Below, in pieces: positions 37,245 to 48,247 of a stretch of 64,000 nt of DNA. The notes beneath the pieces are model-generated. The model did not search any database. It saw only the letters and a program-made list of their open reading frames with translations, and was not told the DNA's origin. The stretch spans positions 242,977-306,976 of the forward strand of contig ML210148.1 in NCBI GenBank assembly GCA_004369085.1, written 5' to 3'. The stretch comes from Coprinopsis marcescibilis (taxonomy: Eukaryota > Basidiomycota > Agaricomycetes > Agaricales > Psathyrellaceae). Position 1 is the first letter of the stretch, and each line of letters starts with the position of its first letter. The translations under genes and the position numbers were made by a program.

Positions 37245-39190
37245 ATGGTCAGGATGAGTGGCCTGTTCACCAGTTCAGAGGCAAAGGTAACTTCCTTCTG
37301 TTGCTTGAAATCGAATTGCCTCTGACTCTTTATTATAGTGCAAGAGATTTGCGAGGCCGCAAATGATCGTCCAGGACCTCGCATGAAGCATTGGGTGGAA
37401 CGAGAAATCAGAGGCCTGGTAAGTCTTGTGCGATTCACTCTTCGCGAACCCCACAAAGTGATATTGCTCAGACACGACCTGGCTACATAAAAACGAAGAA
37501 AAGGGGAGAGCCCGATATGTCTTTCAAGCTAGCGGACAAGTTTCAAGAATTGTAAGTCACCATTTGTTTGCATTCATCCCCACGTTCCGAAACGAAACGA
37601 ATGACTTTCTTTTTGCTTAAGGGTCGGCATGATCAACAGGAAGGCCGAAACTCGTGTCTTCTCTGATACAACGAGACAGGAGAGATACAGAATCATTGCG
37701 AAGATTGGTGCAGAGTCCATGAAAGGGAAGCTTCGAAAGCGCCCAAAGTATTCAGAAGTGAGATACATCCCGTAGGATCATGACATCCCTGGTGACACCT
37801 ATTTTATGATAGTTGGAGGATCAGGTTGACGATCTCCATGAGATGCTCGCGGAACACAAACGAATCTGCCCAATGTCACGACCTCTGCGAGAACGAGAGG
37901 CCACTCCTTATGAAGTTTATGACCCCACCTTCGCCACTTTAGCGGACCAGTCTGACGATGACATGGACGTCGATCCCCCAACGGAACCACAACCTCAGCA
38001 ATTGGAAGCACCGTCGTGAGTTCCCCTCTTGTCTTTGTCTACTGCACCGCACATGTTTTTGATGCGGACCATCGTAACAGAACACCTACGATTCGAAGGA
38101 CAGCGTCGCTTGCGACGACGGGCATTGTAACACCTCCCCCAGAGCCCAACTCCGCCATTGTCCATTTACACGCAATCAGTGAAGGTGACCAAACTCAGTC
38201 TGTCGATGCGGCCCCAGCCACCCCCCTGCAACGCACTGGGTCTTCCAAACTCAACAACCATGCCGCCTACTTAACTCCCGAGTCTAACCCGCGCCCTGTT
38301 GCCGCGACCTGTGGTGTTTCCACCCGTCCGGAAGGCGTGGAGACTACACCAACCCGCAACCGAGGGCCATCAAGAACCGGTAGTTTCTCGCTGACAGACT
38401 CTAGTTCAGGCACTTTGACTCGAAGGCCCAGTTCTCGCCGTTTCGGTCTGTTGGAAGACCAGAGCAATATTCCATCTGCACTGCGTCGACTGGCACCAGC
38501 GGCTTCCTTGGATTCTTACATGATCCCAAAATCTATTCGACGCAGGCCCATTACTCCCGTTGGTCTCCGTTGCGATAGCATTCCCGAGGGCTTTGACGAG
38601 ACACCCGTGCGACAGGGGTCGCCGAAACCAGATCCAGACGCAGCTCCGGAAAGCTCTTCTGCTGGTTCCGGATACCTAGCGTTAATTCGCAGCGTGGCGA
38701 GTCTTCACCACCTCTCGCCAAAGTCGGATCACTAATTGATTCATCATAGGTGTCTGAGAAATACAAACGCCTTCGCAGCACTGTCGGTTTGCAGGGTAAT
38801 ATCGTAAGTCAATTGACATCTCTGAGTCTGGAAGCTTAATCGTTCTGACATGGCTGTTTCTGTGTAGATTCGAAAACAAGATCGCTCCATTCGCGGCCAA
38901 GAGCGGATGACACGCGCCCTAGTCCTGACGGTTCAGCACCAAAATGAAGAGCTTGCACAGCGTGATACGGCTATCCAGTCCATGGAGGTTGACCTTGTTC
39001 AACATGGCGAAAAGGTGATAGTTGGACGGTCTTGAGATTCTTTCAGGGGTCGGCAACTGATTCGTGAATCTCTTTGCATTAGATTTCCGAGCTTCAAACA
39101 GCGAATGTGAGACTCAAGCGACGAGATGAAGCTCGGGTTGCACAAATCAGCCAAGCCATGGGGATTTTCCAGATTCCAATCTCATTGTAG
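37245..39190 (+). CDS. Coiled-coil protein, second copy of a tandem pair
   Basis: Paralogue of the preceding gene, in the same orientation. Corresponding blocks are ICEAANDRPGPRMKHWVE, TRPGYIKTKKRGEPDMSFK, LVGMINRKAETRVFSDTT, then KLRKRPKYSE joined to LEDQVDDLHEML. The disordered middle carries RRTASL, VETTPTRNRGP and IPEGFDETPVRQ, matching RRSASF and FPEGIVETPARN in the first copy. The last three exons form a coiled coil (VSEKYKRLRSTVGLQGNI, QERMTRALVLTVQHQ, ISELQTANVRLKRRDEAR). I could not identify a known domain. The first exon (MVRMSGLFTSSEAK at 37245) and its junction are uncertain; the acceptor before ICEAAN keeps phase. No signal or membrane segment is seen. The coiled-coil ends suggest dimerisation, possibly between the two copies. 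Confidence 0.72.
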
Positions 39191-39567
39191 TATATATCCA
39201 GCATTGATTCTCGTTTTCTTACTTTCCTTATACCACCACTCAAATTGTACCACAACTGTTCTTAATGTGACTCGGTCGACTTTCCAAAGACTCTAGTTAA
39301 TAATTTACACGCGAAGATGATAATAGTGTACAGATGCAGGGTATATATGCACGTTGATATTAATGTAATGTTACAGTATAGTATAAGGGCAGACCTGGCT
39401 GAAGAAGTGTCCATGAGAAAGTGTTCATCGATAGGTCATCATGAGGCATAACATGGTCGGTAGTGTCGCGCATATTAAGGGTGTTTGGGTATCGCATAAG
39501 GGGAGATCATGATATTGCATGATGTGCCAGTGTGTTTGTGAGGGAGACCGCAACTTTTGAGGTTCGA
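39191..39567. other. Intergenic, 377 bp
   Basis: Convergent spacer after the second coiled-coil gene and the small Arg-rich gene. AT-rich 3' sequence at 39290-39390. No gene is seen. Confidence 0.45.
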
Positions 39568-39876
39568 TCAAGCGGTAGCGCGGATGAATTGGGATGGGAG
39601 CGTGCTTCGCCTGCGAGAGGTGATGTTGACAAAGTTGGTAGAGTAGACCGAGGCGCGCTGGCGGCCGCTTGTGTTGGTGAAGAGCTTCCAGAGGTTCGTC
39701 ATTCGGCGTTCAAATCGCTTTGCGGCTGATGGGCGCACACGGCGAGCGGGAGTTCTGAGAGCAAAACCAGTCAGTGTCAGCCTCCAAGACAAAGAAACCA
39801 GTGTAGCTCACCGCTCAAGCTCGACGGGGGTAGGTACGAGTATCGAGACACGGGCATCACGGATGACGATAGACAT
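39568..39876 (-). CDS. Small Arg-rich protein, unknown function
   Basis: Two exons join in phase. ATG at 39876 gives MSIVIRDARVSILVPTPVE, an intron with gtgagc donor and ctcag acceptor follows, and the second exon ends at TGA 39568. The product is about 84 residues, strongly basic (many Arg), with the segment AAKRFERRMTNLWKLFT, which could form an amphipathic helix. No domain is recognised. The consensus splice sites and balanced codon use favour a real gene over a chance frame, but the short length leaves doubt. Confidence 0.5.
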
Positions 39877-41418
39877 GGTATTATCGTTAATTAGATGGAG
39901 CGAGTTTGTGGTGTTCGGGTCGGTGGAAATGAGAAAGACAATAAGTTGGACTGTCAAGTGAGCGGTGGTTGTGTAGACCGGCTACTAGCTTGAAGTTGAA
40001 GAGAAGAAAAAGGGCGGTTGGGGTAGCAAGCCTTTGGAGAGAGAGAAGATGAACTGGTGAGGGAGGAAAAATAAAAGATAAGAGGAAGAAAGGAAAGACC
40101 ACAGTTACGGTAATAAGGCTGGCTGGCGATCCCGATCGTGAGGGGACTGTCAGCCTGGTCCCAATCCATTTATATGAGCAGCCGGGGACAATCGGCCTTG
40201 TAGAAACAATGCTAATTGCGGACGAGGTCCAAGACAATAGCGCTCGTCGACTCCGTAACAAACAAACACACTGCCGTTAATACAAGGCAGCACGGCCATT
40301 GTTCCTAACAGCAATACGTACGAGGACTCAGGTTCGCTGCAAAACCGTAGTCAAGGGAGGTTCGTACTCATATCATTTCACTATTATTGATAGTTTCAAA
40401 TTCAAGAGTCTACATATATCTGTGAGAGTGTAGTCGGTCTCCAAGGTCATCGGGGAAATCGAACAATCAGTGCCGTCCGGAAGTTCGGAAGCTATATGAA
40501 TATGGATGTTTGCCCCTATTTGTACTCAACCCATCCCAACCTCAGGTTCAGAGCTCAGCGCTCAATGAGATGTCGAAGCAATGCAAATTCCAGTACCAAA
40601 CAGTATGCCAAATCAAAAACCTGAGCTATCTAGACAAACGGAATGCAAACAGGTATTGATATCAAGAAATCGGTATCACAGTGTCGTTTGATTCGTTTCC
40701 ATCCACAGACGTTCAATGTTTCTTTTCATCGTTGTCCGCAGTTCTTCTTCTTGCTATGCCGGGAGAAGGACATTGTAGTAAGATTCCATTGTTTCCCAGC
40801 CTCTAGAAAGCATGCCCAAGTGTAGCGCCCGTTTGTCTTCTCAAAACAAGAGAACGGGATGGTCAAGGTCAGTATTCGAATTCCCTGCCTTTTCTCTCAA
40901 GATCAAACGTAACTGCCATTGAGTCGTCATCCTCTCCTCTCAACTGACGGGTGTGAGCTGGATGCACCACGTTAGCTATAAGTTTCATGAACAGCTGTCC
41001 AATTTGTGGATAGACACGCATCATTCATATTGTGCACTGCAGGTATCAGCCTCCTTCACAACCCGAGTTTCCATCAAGCTTCAACTTCTGGATGTACATT
41101 AAAAAGTGATTTCCCAACACCGCCTTCCAAACATACACGTATACCTCGCCTCTCGCTGCGTTTCTACTTGAACAAAGCCATAACCATAGTCCATCGTGTG
41201 CTTTCCGATTCCATGAAAAATTCGTAGTTTGACCTATGATACAACTGTCTAGACACCTCATATGCATAAGAGAGATACAGTTTGAGATTAATGCCGCTGC
41301 AGTGAATGAATGTATAATCGAAAAAATGATATGATGCTCAACCATTATACCTAATAAGCAATGTGTAGGGTATGCAAGTGTTTTCTAGAAATGCTCGGGG
41401 AGTAACCGTAAATGGGTT
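39877..41418. other. Intergenic, 1.5 kb
   Basis: From the start of the small Arg-rich gene to the stop of the PIF1 gene, both minus. A ccaatccatttatatgag stretch at 40161-40178 holds CCAAT- and TATA-like boxes. Frames here are short. The longest, minus 40261-39887, is hydrophobic and Ser/Pro-rich but lies in leader or promoter sequence and has no domain. No gene was accepted. Confidence 0.4.
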
Positions 41419-43732
41419 CTATGAGTTGTCTTCGATCGTGGACAGTGTTTTGCTCCATTCAACAACCTTGGGGTGGGCTTGCACCTAAAGACGCTCAGTT
41501 AGATTTACTTCCTGGCAAAGGTTGGGCATGCGCGCTACTCACCTTCCTAGGGTCAAAGTTGAGGACCTGTAGACCTTCCAAGGTCGTCGCACGCGATAGC
41601 GCTACGTACGCTTGTCCTAAAAGACTGGGTTAATCACTGTTGATCAAGGTCAATGTTGCCGACACCCACCTTTCTCGAACACCTTGCCAAGGTCAACCTT
41701 GACGCGCTCCAAAGTCTGACCTTGGGACTTGTGGATACTCATAGCCCAAGAGAGGATGAGAGGAAGCTATCGCCGGTGTCAGACATGATAGCCACCATCC
41801 AGCTAAAAAGACGTACCTGTGTTCGACTGACTTGAACTTCCCCACTCGGCAATTCCACCTTCCAGGTTTCGGGCATAACGATCATATCCCGCTTCCCACC
41901 GTTAGGAAGCACGAATGAGACGAGAGGGTACCGCTTGCCACTAACAATCGGGGCAACTTTCTTGGCTCCAGGAGGATTGCTCCCGCTTCCTCCACCGACA
42001 ACCCCAGCAGTGGTTTCTCCCTCGAGCCCAGATGAAGGATCGACAAAACGAAATATACGACCCATACTGCCGTTGACAAGCGTCTCATCAACGTTCTTCG
42101 TGAGCATGACCTGTGCTTCCAAACGCAACGTGAGGATCTGCGGTGCCATAAAGTTGGCCAGCAGCCTTTGCCTCTGATTGATATCTTGGAGGGTGCCGCC
42201 ATCAGCTGCGACATATCTCTCTTCTTCAGTGGTAAGACGAGCCATTCTGCTGTTATTGGACCGCTCTACTTCATCTCGCATGGGGAACCTGCGCGTTGTT
42301 AGCTGTAGGACCTGATACCGATCGAGGAAGCAAACTTACAACTCTGTGGATGCCACTCCGTCATTGAAGTTAAGTGGTCGCGAGAGCCTCCTGAACTGAT
42401 CGATTGACTTTTGCGACAGGTTCCCGAATCTCATTTCGTTGAGCATATCAACGAATGCTAAAATCACTTAGCATACATCATCCGAGAGCTCAAAATAAGG
42501 AACCTACTTTGATCGCGCTGTCGGAAGACTTTCGTCAAGTTGAACGTATGCTTGACGCTTTCCCTCCAGTGTTCAGCTTCGAAAGCAAACTTCACGTTAC
42601 CTCCCTTGGTAACTGGCGGTAGCTGGAAGAAGTCGCCGGTGACGATGACCTGCAGCATCGTTTAGCGACAGAAGGTACATTGGACAACAGAGACGAACTT
42701 GAATGCCACCAAACGGTCGTTTATCCCTGCGAATTACGCTGGCGATCTTGGCCAGTTTATCAAACAGGTCACCTTCCACCATGGAGACTAAAGTAAAGAG
42801 CCATATCAGATCCATATGTATGCATCGAAACATAAGCGAAAAGACGGACCTTCGTCAATAATCAAGACCTTGGTTCTCAACCACCTGTTAGCCGCCTTCT
42901 TGTTCTTTCGAACCTTGGTCGCGAGCTCGTCTGCACTCTCAACTCCTATGCCTATGCCGGCAAAGGAGTGAATCGTCACGCCACCAATATTGCATGCGGC
43001 GATACCTGTGCGAAATTAAGCACTGAATTCACCGATTCGGGAACAAAACGCACCAGTAGAAGCGGTGATGGCCACAGCGTCAGCGGCCTTGGCATACTTC
43101 CTGCGGAGAACCTTGATAATTTCTCGCAAAAGCACGGATTTACCCGTTCCTGCGGAAAATTGAGTGTTTAAACGACATTTTGAAACGATAGCAAACTCAC
43201 CAGCACTACCAGTGTAGAACACACTTTCGCCCTCTTGTACAAGCTTCAGGATCTGAGTCTGTTCCTGACTCAAGAATATTGAAGCCACTGTGCTCTTGGA
43301 GCCGCTAGGCTCAGAGGTTCCACTTGTCGAAACAGGTTTCGTATTCGTCCTCATCAAAGGCCTGTCACGGCTCGATGCAATCGAGTCTGACCCAAATCCA
43401 GGCTTGGCTAGCGAATCATCAGTCCAGCTCCGTGGGAGTTGCCTCTTCTTCTTAGCTGGACCCTCGAGGTTTTCCAAGCTCGGTCGCTTGGTTCTGTTCA
43501 AGACAGAAGGTTCTTGAAGAGGTGCCGGTGGCTGGTTGTTCTGGCAAGCTGACAGTGCATCCTGGATAGCGCGTAGACGTTTCTCGGCGCCGGTCAAGGT
43601 GGCTGTTGGTTGTTTGGGTGGTGTCGGCTCCCAAGGGATTTCTTGTGATGACTGCACGACGACAGATGACTGGGACCAGTCTCTCCTGACAGAGTTGAGG
43701 CCTGACATGGCCTTGCGAGGTGGATTCGACAT
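41419..43732 (-). CDS. PIF1: PIF1-family 5'-3' DNA helicase
   Basis: Superfamily 1B helicase. In other fungi PIF1 enzymes unwind G-quadruplexes and R-loops, limit telomerase and maintain mitochondrial DNA. The N-terminal 150 residues are disordered and basic ([15 protein letters not shown]). The helicase motifs are present: Walker [22 protein letters not shown], Walker [19 protein letters not shown] and VFRQRDQ. Domain 2B follows ([19 protein letters not shown]), and the C-terminal motif [15 protein letters not shown] ends with [18 protein letters not shown]. Multiple introns of about 50-60 nt follow consensus, and one splits Walker A (GSA then GTGKS). The start at 43732 (MSNPPRKAM) shows no clear mitochondrial presequence, though the second Met could change that. 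All catalytic motifs are intact. Confidence 0.93.
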
Positions 43733-44020
43733 GACGGTTGAGCAGAAGGGATAATCGATAATGATCGCGTTGGTGAGTGGACGACGGGCTGCCAGACGTG
43801 TTCGTCCTCCAAGTTATCAATGCGTGCGAAGAACACGATAAAGTCATGTGATCGTGCCTGACGCGACGCGTGGTATAAGACGCGCCTTGTCGCGAGTTCG
43901 AACCACCGCAGAGGCAAATTCCATCTTGCAGGTACAGTCTGCCTTTTGTTGCAACTTGAACGCGAGTGTTTATGTTTATTTCGATCCTCAGACACAATGT
44001 CAGCTGCAATAGGGATGTAA

Positions 44021-44311
44021 ACCTATGTGTCGGTGGACGGTGGAACGTTTCCCGGGCTCGATGGACAGCAGATTCTGGACACCTTCAAGATTCCCCATAT
44101 CTTGGCACTAAATGTGGGCGCCCAAGTCACCCTTGCTATGTCAATCGACAGCACCTTGGTGGAGGGCCTCAAAGGCCGCATTACTCGATTCGAGGACCCT
44201 TTCAAGCTCAACAGCGGGCCTCCCAATCCAGTTGGAGGGAGGGCATACCCCATCGTCAGGTTCTTGCTTCCAAACGGTCAATATAGCCAAGTGATCGTTC
44301 TACCGGAGGTG
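44021..44311 (+). pseudogene. Relic of a PIF1-like helicase (domain 2B fragment)
   Basis: An uninterrupted frame of about 97 codons opens directly after a stop at 44018. It reads TYVSVDGGTF, QQILDTFKIPHILALNVG, TLVEGLKGRITRFEDPF and AYPIVRFLLPNGQYSQVIV. These line up with [37 protein letters not shown] and [12 protein letters not shown] in the neighbouring PIF1 gene, with substitutions throughout and a shorter linker. None of motifs I-IV and neither the C-terminal IHKSQG nor ALSRA block is present, and the fragment runs on the strand opposite to PIF1. It is best read as the remains of a different PIF1-like paralogue. Confidence 0.75.
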
Positions 44312-45131
44312 TGCCACAAGGTCAATCATCTAGTGGGGAGATAGTTACTTCTAGAACACAGGCAAGTCTTCGTGGTCGTTGAGTTTCGCCCAGCATGAGT
44401 TCTCAAAAGGCGATCCCCAGCTTCCGCTGATACTTGATTGACGACAGGACCGGTGCATGTTCGACCAGGTCCTGAGGACACCTTGCGTCATGAATTCGGA
44501 CAACATAATTGAAGGGGGAAGCATATTACCGCCCTTGCTCCTTAATTATACCCACAAAAGTACCAGCATGCCTCGAACTTGACTCACACCTTCACAGTTT
44601 CCTTGGAACTATTCGAGACCAACCAAGGCAACCGGCGCTCTGATTAAGCACCGTGTTGAGGAGTGAGATCCTTGGACTTCCTCAGGGTACAATGAATCGA
44701 TCGGCATCGGAGGCTTATCGTTTTGCCAATATTTTCCTCGAGGAAGGCAGGCGAAGGTTCGAGACCAAATTCCGCCTCTCCGGCGCCTCTCCGTCGCCTC
44801 TCCGCACCCCTTTCCGCCTCCCTCCGCACAGTATTTCCAAAGCGATGAATCCGAATAGCCTGACAGAGCCTGACAATAGCCTCTCGGAGCCTTGACCCGC
44901 CTTTGGCTCTTGGCACGGTTAATATCGAAAAAGGTTCGCGGGAAGGGTCTGGGAGTCATCTGTGGAAATTTTTGGAAACCCAAAGCCGGAAAGGAAAGCA
45001 TTCGAAAGCGGATTAGATGTAATATGGAATATGTAGTACTTGTATGTCTAACAAATGAGTAGTGATTACGCGGTAAAATCAATCGTACCGATGCAGATTA
45101 CCAGGTCTAGAATGTAGGATGTTTACTTTTA
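44312..45131. other. Intergenic, 820 bp
   Basis: Between the helicase relic and the TIM44 stop. Minus-strand frames at 44609-45082 are Arg-rich with repeated RRRG-type runs derived from ctccgcctctccg repeats (44780-44830). No gene is seen. Confidence 0.4.
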
Positions 45132-46830
45132 TTAAAGATAAGCCCTTGCGCTTCGTCGTCCCATCTGGAAATAATTCGAGATCAGTATAGCCAGGGACAC
45201 TGAGATCAAATAGGATACCCACCTCCATCACCTTCCAGCCAGCAGTCAATTCGTTACCAGCTTCTTCTGGGTTGCGAGTGAGAACGGCCACATATGTGCA
45301 TTGTTCGACCCGGTCTTCAGCACCAACTACGATTTCCCCAGTCTTTGCGTTTCTGAATAGGAGCATTTCCTGGGTAGCGAAGCTGACAATGAAGACAGGG
45401 ACTTCATTTTCCAAAATTTTGGCATCCATGACCTTGAAATACCGATAAGTCCCTAATTCCGGCCACAACGAGTGCTATATGAGGACAGGAACTTACATCG
45501 ACTTGGCGAATATCAAGGACCTTGCTGTCGCTGACAAATCCTTGCTTCAGGTACTGTTCCATGGTCGCCCACAAGACATTATAGGTCTGCCGGAACACGT
45601 TCAGTGCCTCAGAATACACAATCAACACAATAGAACTTACCGCTTCACCACACCACTGTCGCAAAGACTCTTGGTCTGCCGACAGATATGCGTCCACAAC
45701 CTCAGGAACAATGTATTCCCGCAGTTCTCTCTCGAAACTCTCCCGCGTAAAGTTAGGGTCCATGGATTTCATGAGTCGTGTCACTTGGGCCGTCTCGTTC
45801 TCGTCAAACCACGACCCAATTGTCTCAGTCACGGATCGCACGGTAGCAACCACAGGATGTTCCGACTCGTCATATGCCTGTCTAAGCTGGACGAAGGATC
45901 GGAGTACGGGATTGGTCTCCTTCATCTTGTTCCACGCTTCCTGCCGTGGCGAATCCTGATGAAGGACCAACGACGAACCAGCTCTGCACAACAGCATTAG
46001 TACAGTATACCGACCAAAACCGAGGAACAGCTTCCACGTACTCGGGATTCGCTGATACCCCAGTCCTGCCGCTCAAGCCAGCCTTCACCAAGCGCTGCTG
46101 ACGTCGTAACCGCCGAGCCTCCCTCTCCTCAAATCCTGCATGCTTTGCACTTCCACTATCATCCAGAGCATCAACAAGAGTCTCCGCAAATGTTTTATAC
46201 GCCGCGGTCTTCCGAATTGGTTCTGTGGACTTTTCAATAGTTGATGACACGGCAGCAGACGCTCGTGAAATCTGGTCCGAAATAGAGTAAATCCCAGCAG
46301 AAGCGAGACGAGAAACGAATGGCATACCGCTCGCATGACATCACTCTCTTCCATAGTCTTGAGAGCTTCGCCAACAGCATCGCCGACCTTGATGCCAGCC
46401 TTCTTGAGCTCCTCAGCGGCCGCTCGGAGCTTCGGGTTCTCTTTGATGCTGGACGTGAGCTATTACAAAAGTCAGCTCCAATTCACTCATAGAAAGAAAT
46501 ACTGCATACCCTAGCCCGTTCGTAAGCCTCCCTCGCCTTCTTCATCGCTTCCGAGTCCTGGAACTTCTCCACGTCTCCCTGCAGCTGCTTGACATTGTCC
46601 TGCAACTCGCGATTCTTCTTCAACTCATCCCGCAAGACCTCCACAAAGGTTTGGAACGGCGATTTTGGCGCTTCGCTTTGGCGACGCGAGGATGAGTGGA
46701 AGCCGGCGGTGGTTGCACACGTCTGGGGTATCCGGAAGGGAGGGGGATACGCGGTCAGTGTTGGTCGTGCGGCTACCCGGTGGACGAGAGCGTTGCGCGC
46801 GACCAGGCTTCTGAGGTGTCTAGGAAGCAT
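45132..46830 (-). CDS. TIM44: TIM44, mitochondrial import motor adaptor
   Basis: Peripheral inner-membrane protein that tethers mtHsp70 to the TIM23 channel. The start at 46830 (MLPRHLRSLVARNALVHRV) is an Arg-rich mitochondrial presequence. A helical N-terminal part follows (ELKKNRELQDNVKQLQGDVE, LKKAGIKVGDAVGEALK). The conserved C-terminal Tim44 domain runs from NPVLRSFVQLRQAYDESEHP through MKSMDPNFTRESFERELREY, DAYLSADQESLRQW and VMDAKILENEVPVFIVSF. The last splice joins WKVME to MGRRSARAYL with stop at 45132. The frame that continues to 45079 reads through that intron and is not used. Roughly 500 residues, the usual fungal length. The next gene upstream is also mitochondrial. Confidence 0.93.
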
Positions 46831-47310
46831 TTTGAACGAATATGTGCAACAGAAATACGAAACGGAAACTTGACGGAGGAGAGAAAGGTTGACCCTTGTT
46901 GACTGCGTCACCGGTCCAGCGACTAAACTCGGCAGGGCTTTTCCGCGCCCTACTAAAAAATTCTGCCACGTGATCTTGCCTGATTGGGCCTTAGTGTACT
47001 CGAGCGCTTAAAGTTGAGGTGCTGAAGCCCTCTAAATGGTTTTAAGGCCACACACGGGCGAGAGTATACTCGAAATTTCAGGTACCGACAAGCTGCTGCT
47101 TGAATTTAAACAGTGATCGGTATTGGGAGTAGAGATTAATACGATACATAAAGTACATCTAGTGGTAAGGTTTCGACCTTGAGGCAGCATTCTGAAAGAA
47201 CAAGCCCATGGCCGCTTTTCATGTAACAACCCAACGGTCCCGATCTAACTTCAGGATATATAAGGAGAGGGGGTAGGTAGCAATCGACTTGAAGCAAGCA
47301 ATGAGATGAC
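46831..47310. other. Intergenic, 480 bp
   Basis: TIM44 promoter and heme-lyase 3' region. A ggatatataagg box lies at about 47254-47265. No gene is seen. Confidence 0.45.
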
Positions 47311-48247
47311 TTATTTCGAGCCGTCAGGCTTATTCCGCTTGCGGAAATCAGCCCAGACCTCCTCAGTAGCGACAGCTATTCTGTCTTTTACGCTTCCAAG
47401 ACTGTCCAAAGCCGGTCGGACATCCAGCGAGAAGACCGGAGAGCCATCTGGCTGAGGTGGTGCAGAGTAATAGTCGATCACATAGCGAACTTCCTCGCCA
47501 GTCTTGGGCCGCTTAATGACCCAATCGTGACGGTCGAAAGGAGGCTCAGTGCTGCAAGAATCCGCGGTCAGAACTCGGAGTTCAGAGAGTATACATAGGA
47601 AATGCAACCACTCACTTGAATCGAGAGGGTAGTAACCACCCAGCAAGCATCCAAAACCGCGCTTTTGGCGATAATTCACCGGGACGTCCTTTGAAACGCG
47701 TCAAATGGATATCATCTCCGTCACTAATGTAAAAACGGGTTAGATGAGTAAGAGAAGGAAGGAAGATAACGTACTGTGCGTGTCTGCTTTCCCACTTCTT
47801 GACCTCTTCCCAAGCCTCCTCGTTCAAGAAGTTGTGAATGTGAACCATGGTTTCAATATGCTCTTCCGGAGTCTCCCATCCTTTTCGGACCAAGGCGTTG
47901 TAGAACTGCTGTGGTGATGGGTACTCCCAGCGACCCTCGCCATCCCTAGGTATTGACGATTCCGTTCGTTCCGTCGGAAGGTCAATCGACTGCTCTGGTG
48001 CCTTTCCCTGCGAGAGACTGGGCATCTGGTTAAGTGGATTGATTGTAGTTGCGTCGTGTTCGATAGGGCACTTGGCCAGACCCGTTGTCTTGTCATTCTC
48101 AACTTGGGGTTTGGCCTTCGCTGGTGCTGAATCATGGGGAACGGGGCATGTTGCTGGCGCTGACGATGAGGGTGCGGGAGCATCGTGTTTGATAGGGCAG
48201 CCAGAAGCCTGAGCTGGTGGTGCTGGGAGAGAGGATGTTTGGCCCAT
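47311..48247 (-). CDS. Cytochrome c heme lyase (holocytochrome c synthase)
   Basis: Attaches heme covalently to the CXXCH motif of apocytochrome c in the mitochondrial intermembrane space. The protein of about 280 residues has three Cys-Pro heme-binding motifs in its N-terminal third (GCPIKHD, TCPVPHD, KCPIEHD). The conserved catalytic domain follows: [34 protein letters not shown] with the heme-ligand histidine region, [16 protein letters not shown] and [14 protein letters not shown], ending VRPALDS. Introns at about 47,570-47,620 and 47,720-47,775 follow consensus. The start at 48247 ([13 protein letters not shown]) is the only ATG before the first motif. Whether it also matures cytochrome c1 cannot be told. 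Confidence 0.94.

Noticed and set aside
39887..40261. 124-codon hydrophobic minus-strand frame
   Set aside because: It lies in the leader or promoter of the small Arg-rich gene, has Ser/Pro-biased chance-like composition and no known motif.
43895..43912. Sequence gagttcgaacc as a tRNA T arm on the plus strand
   Set aside because: Flanking bases do not form a T stem, and no acceptor stem or A box is present.
45079..45131. Extension of the TIM44 frame to a stop at 45079
   Set aside because: It reads through the last intron. Splicing to MGRRSARAYL restores the family C-terminus and ends at 45132.
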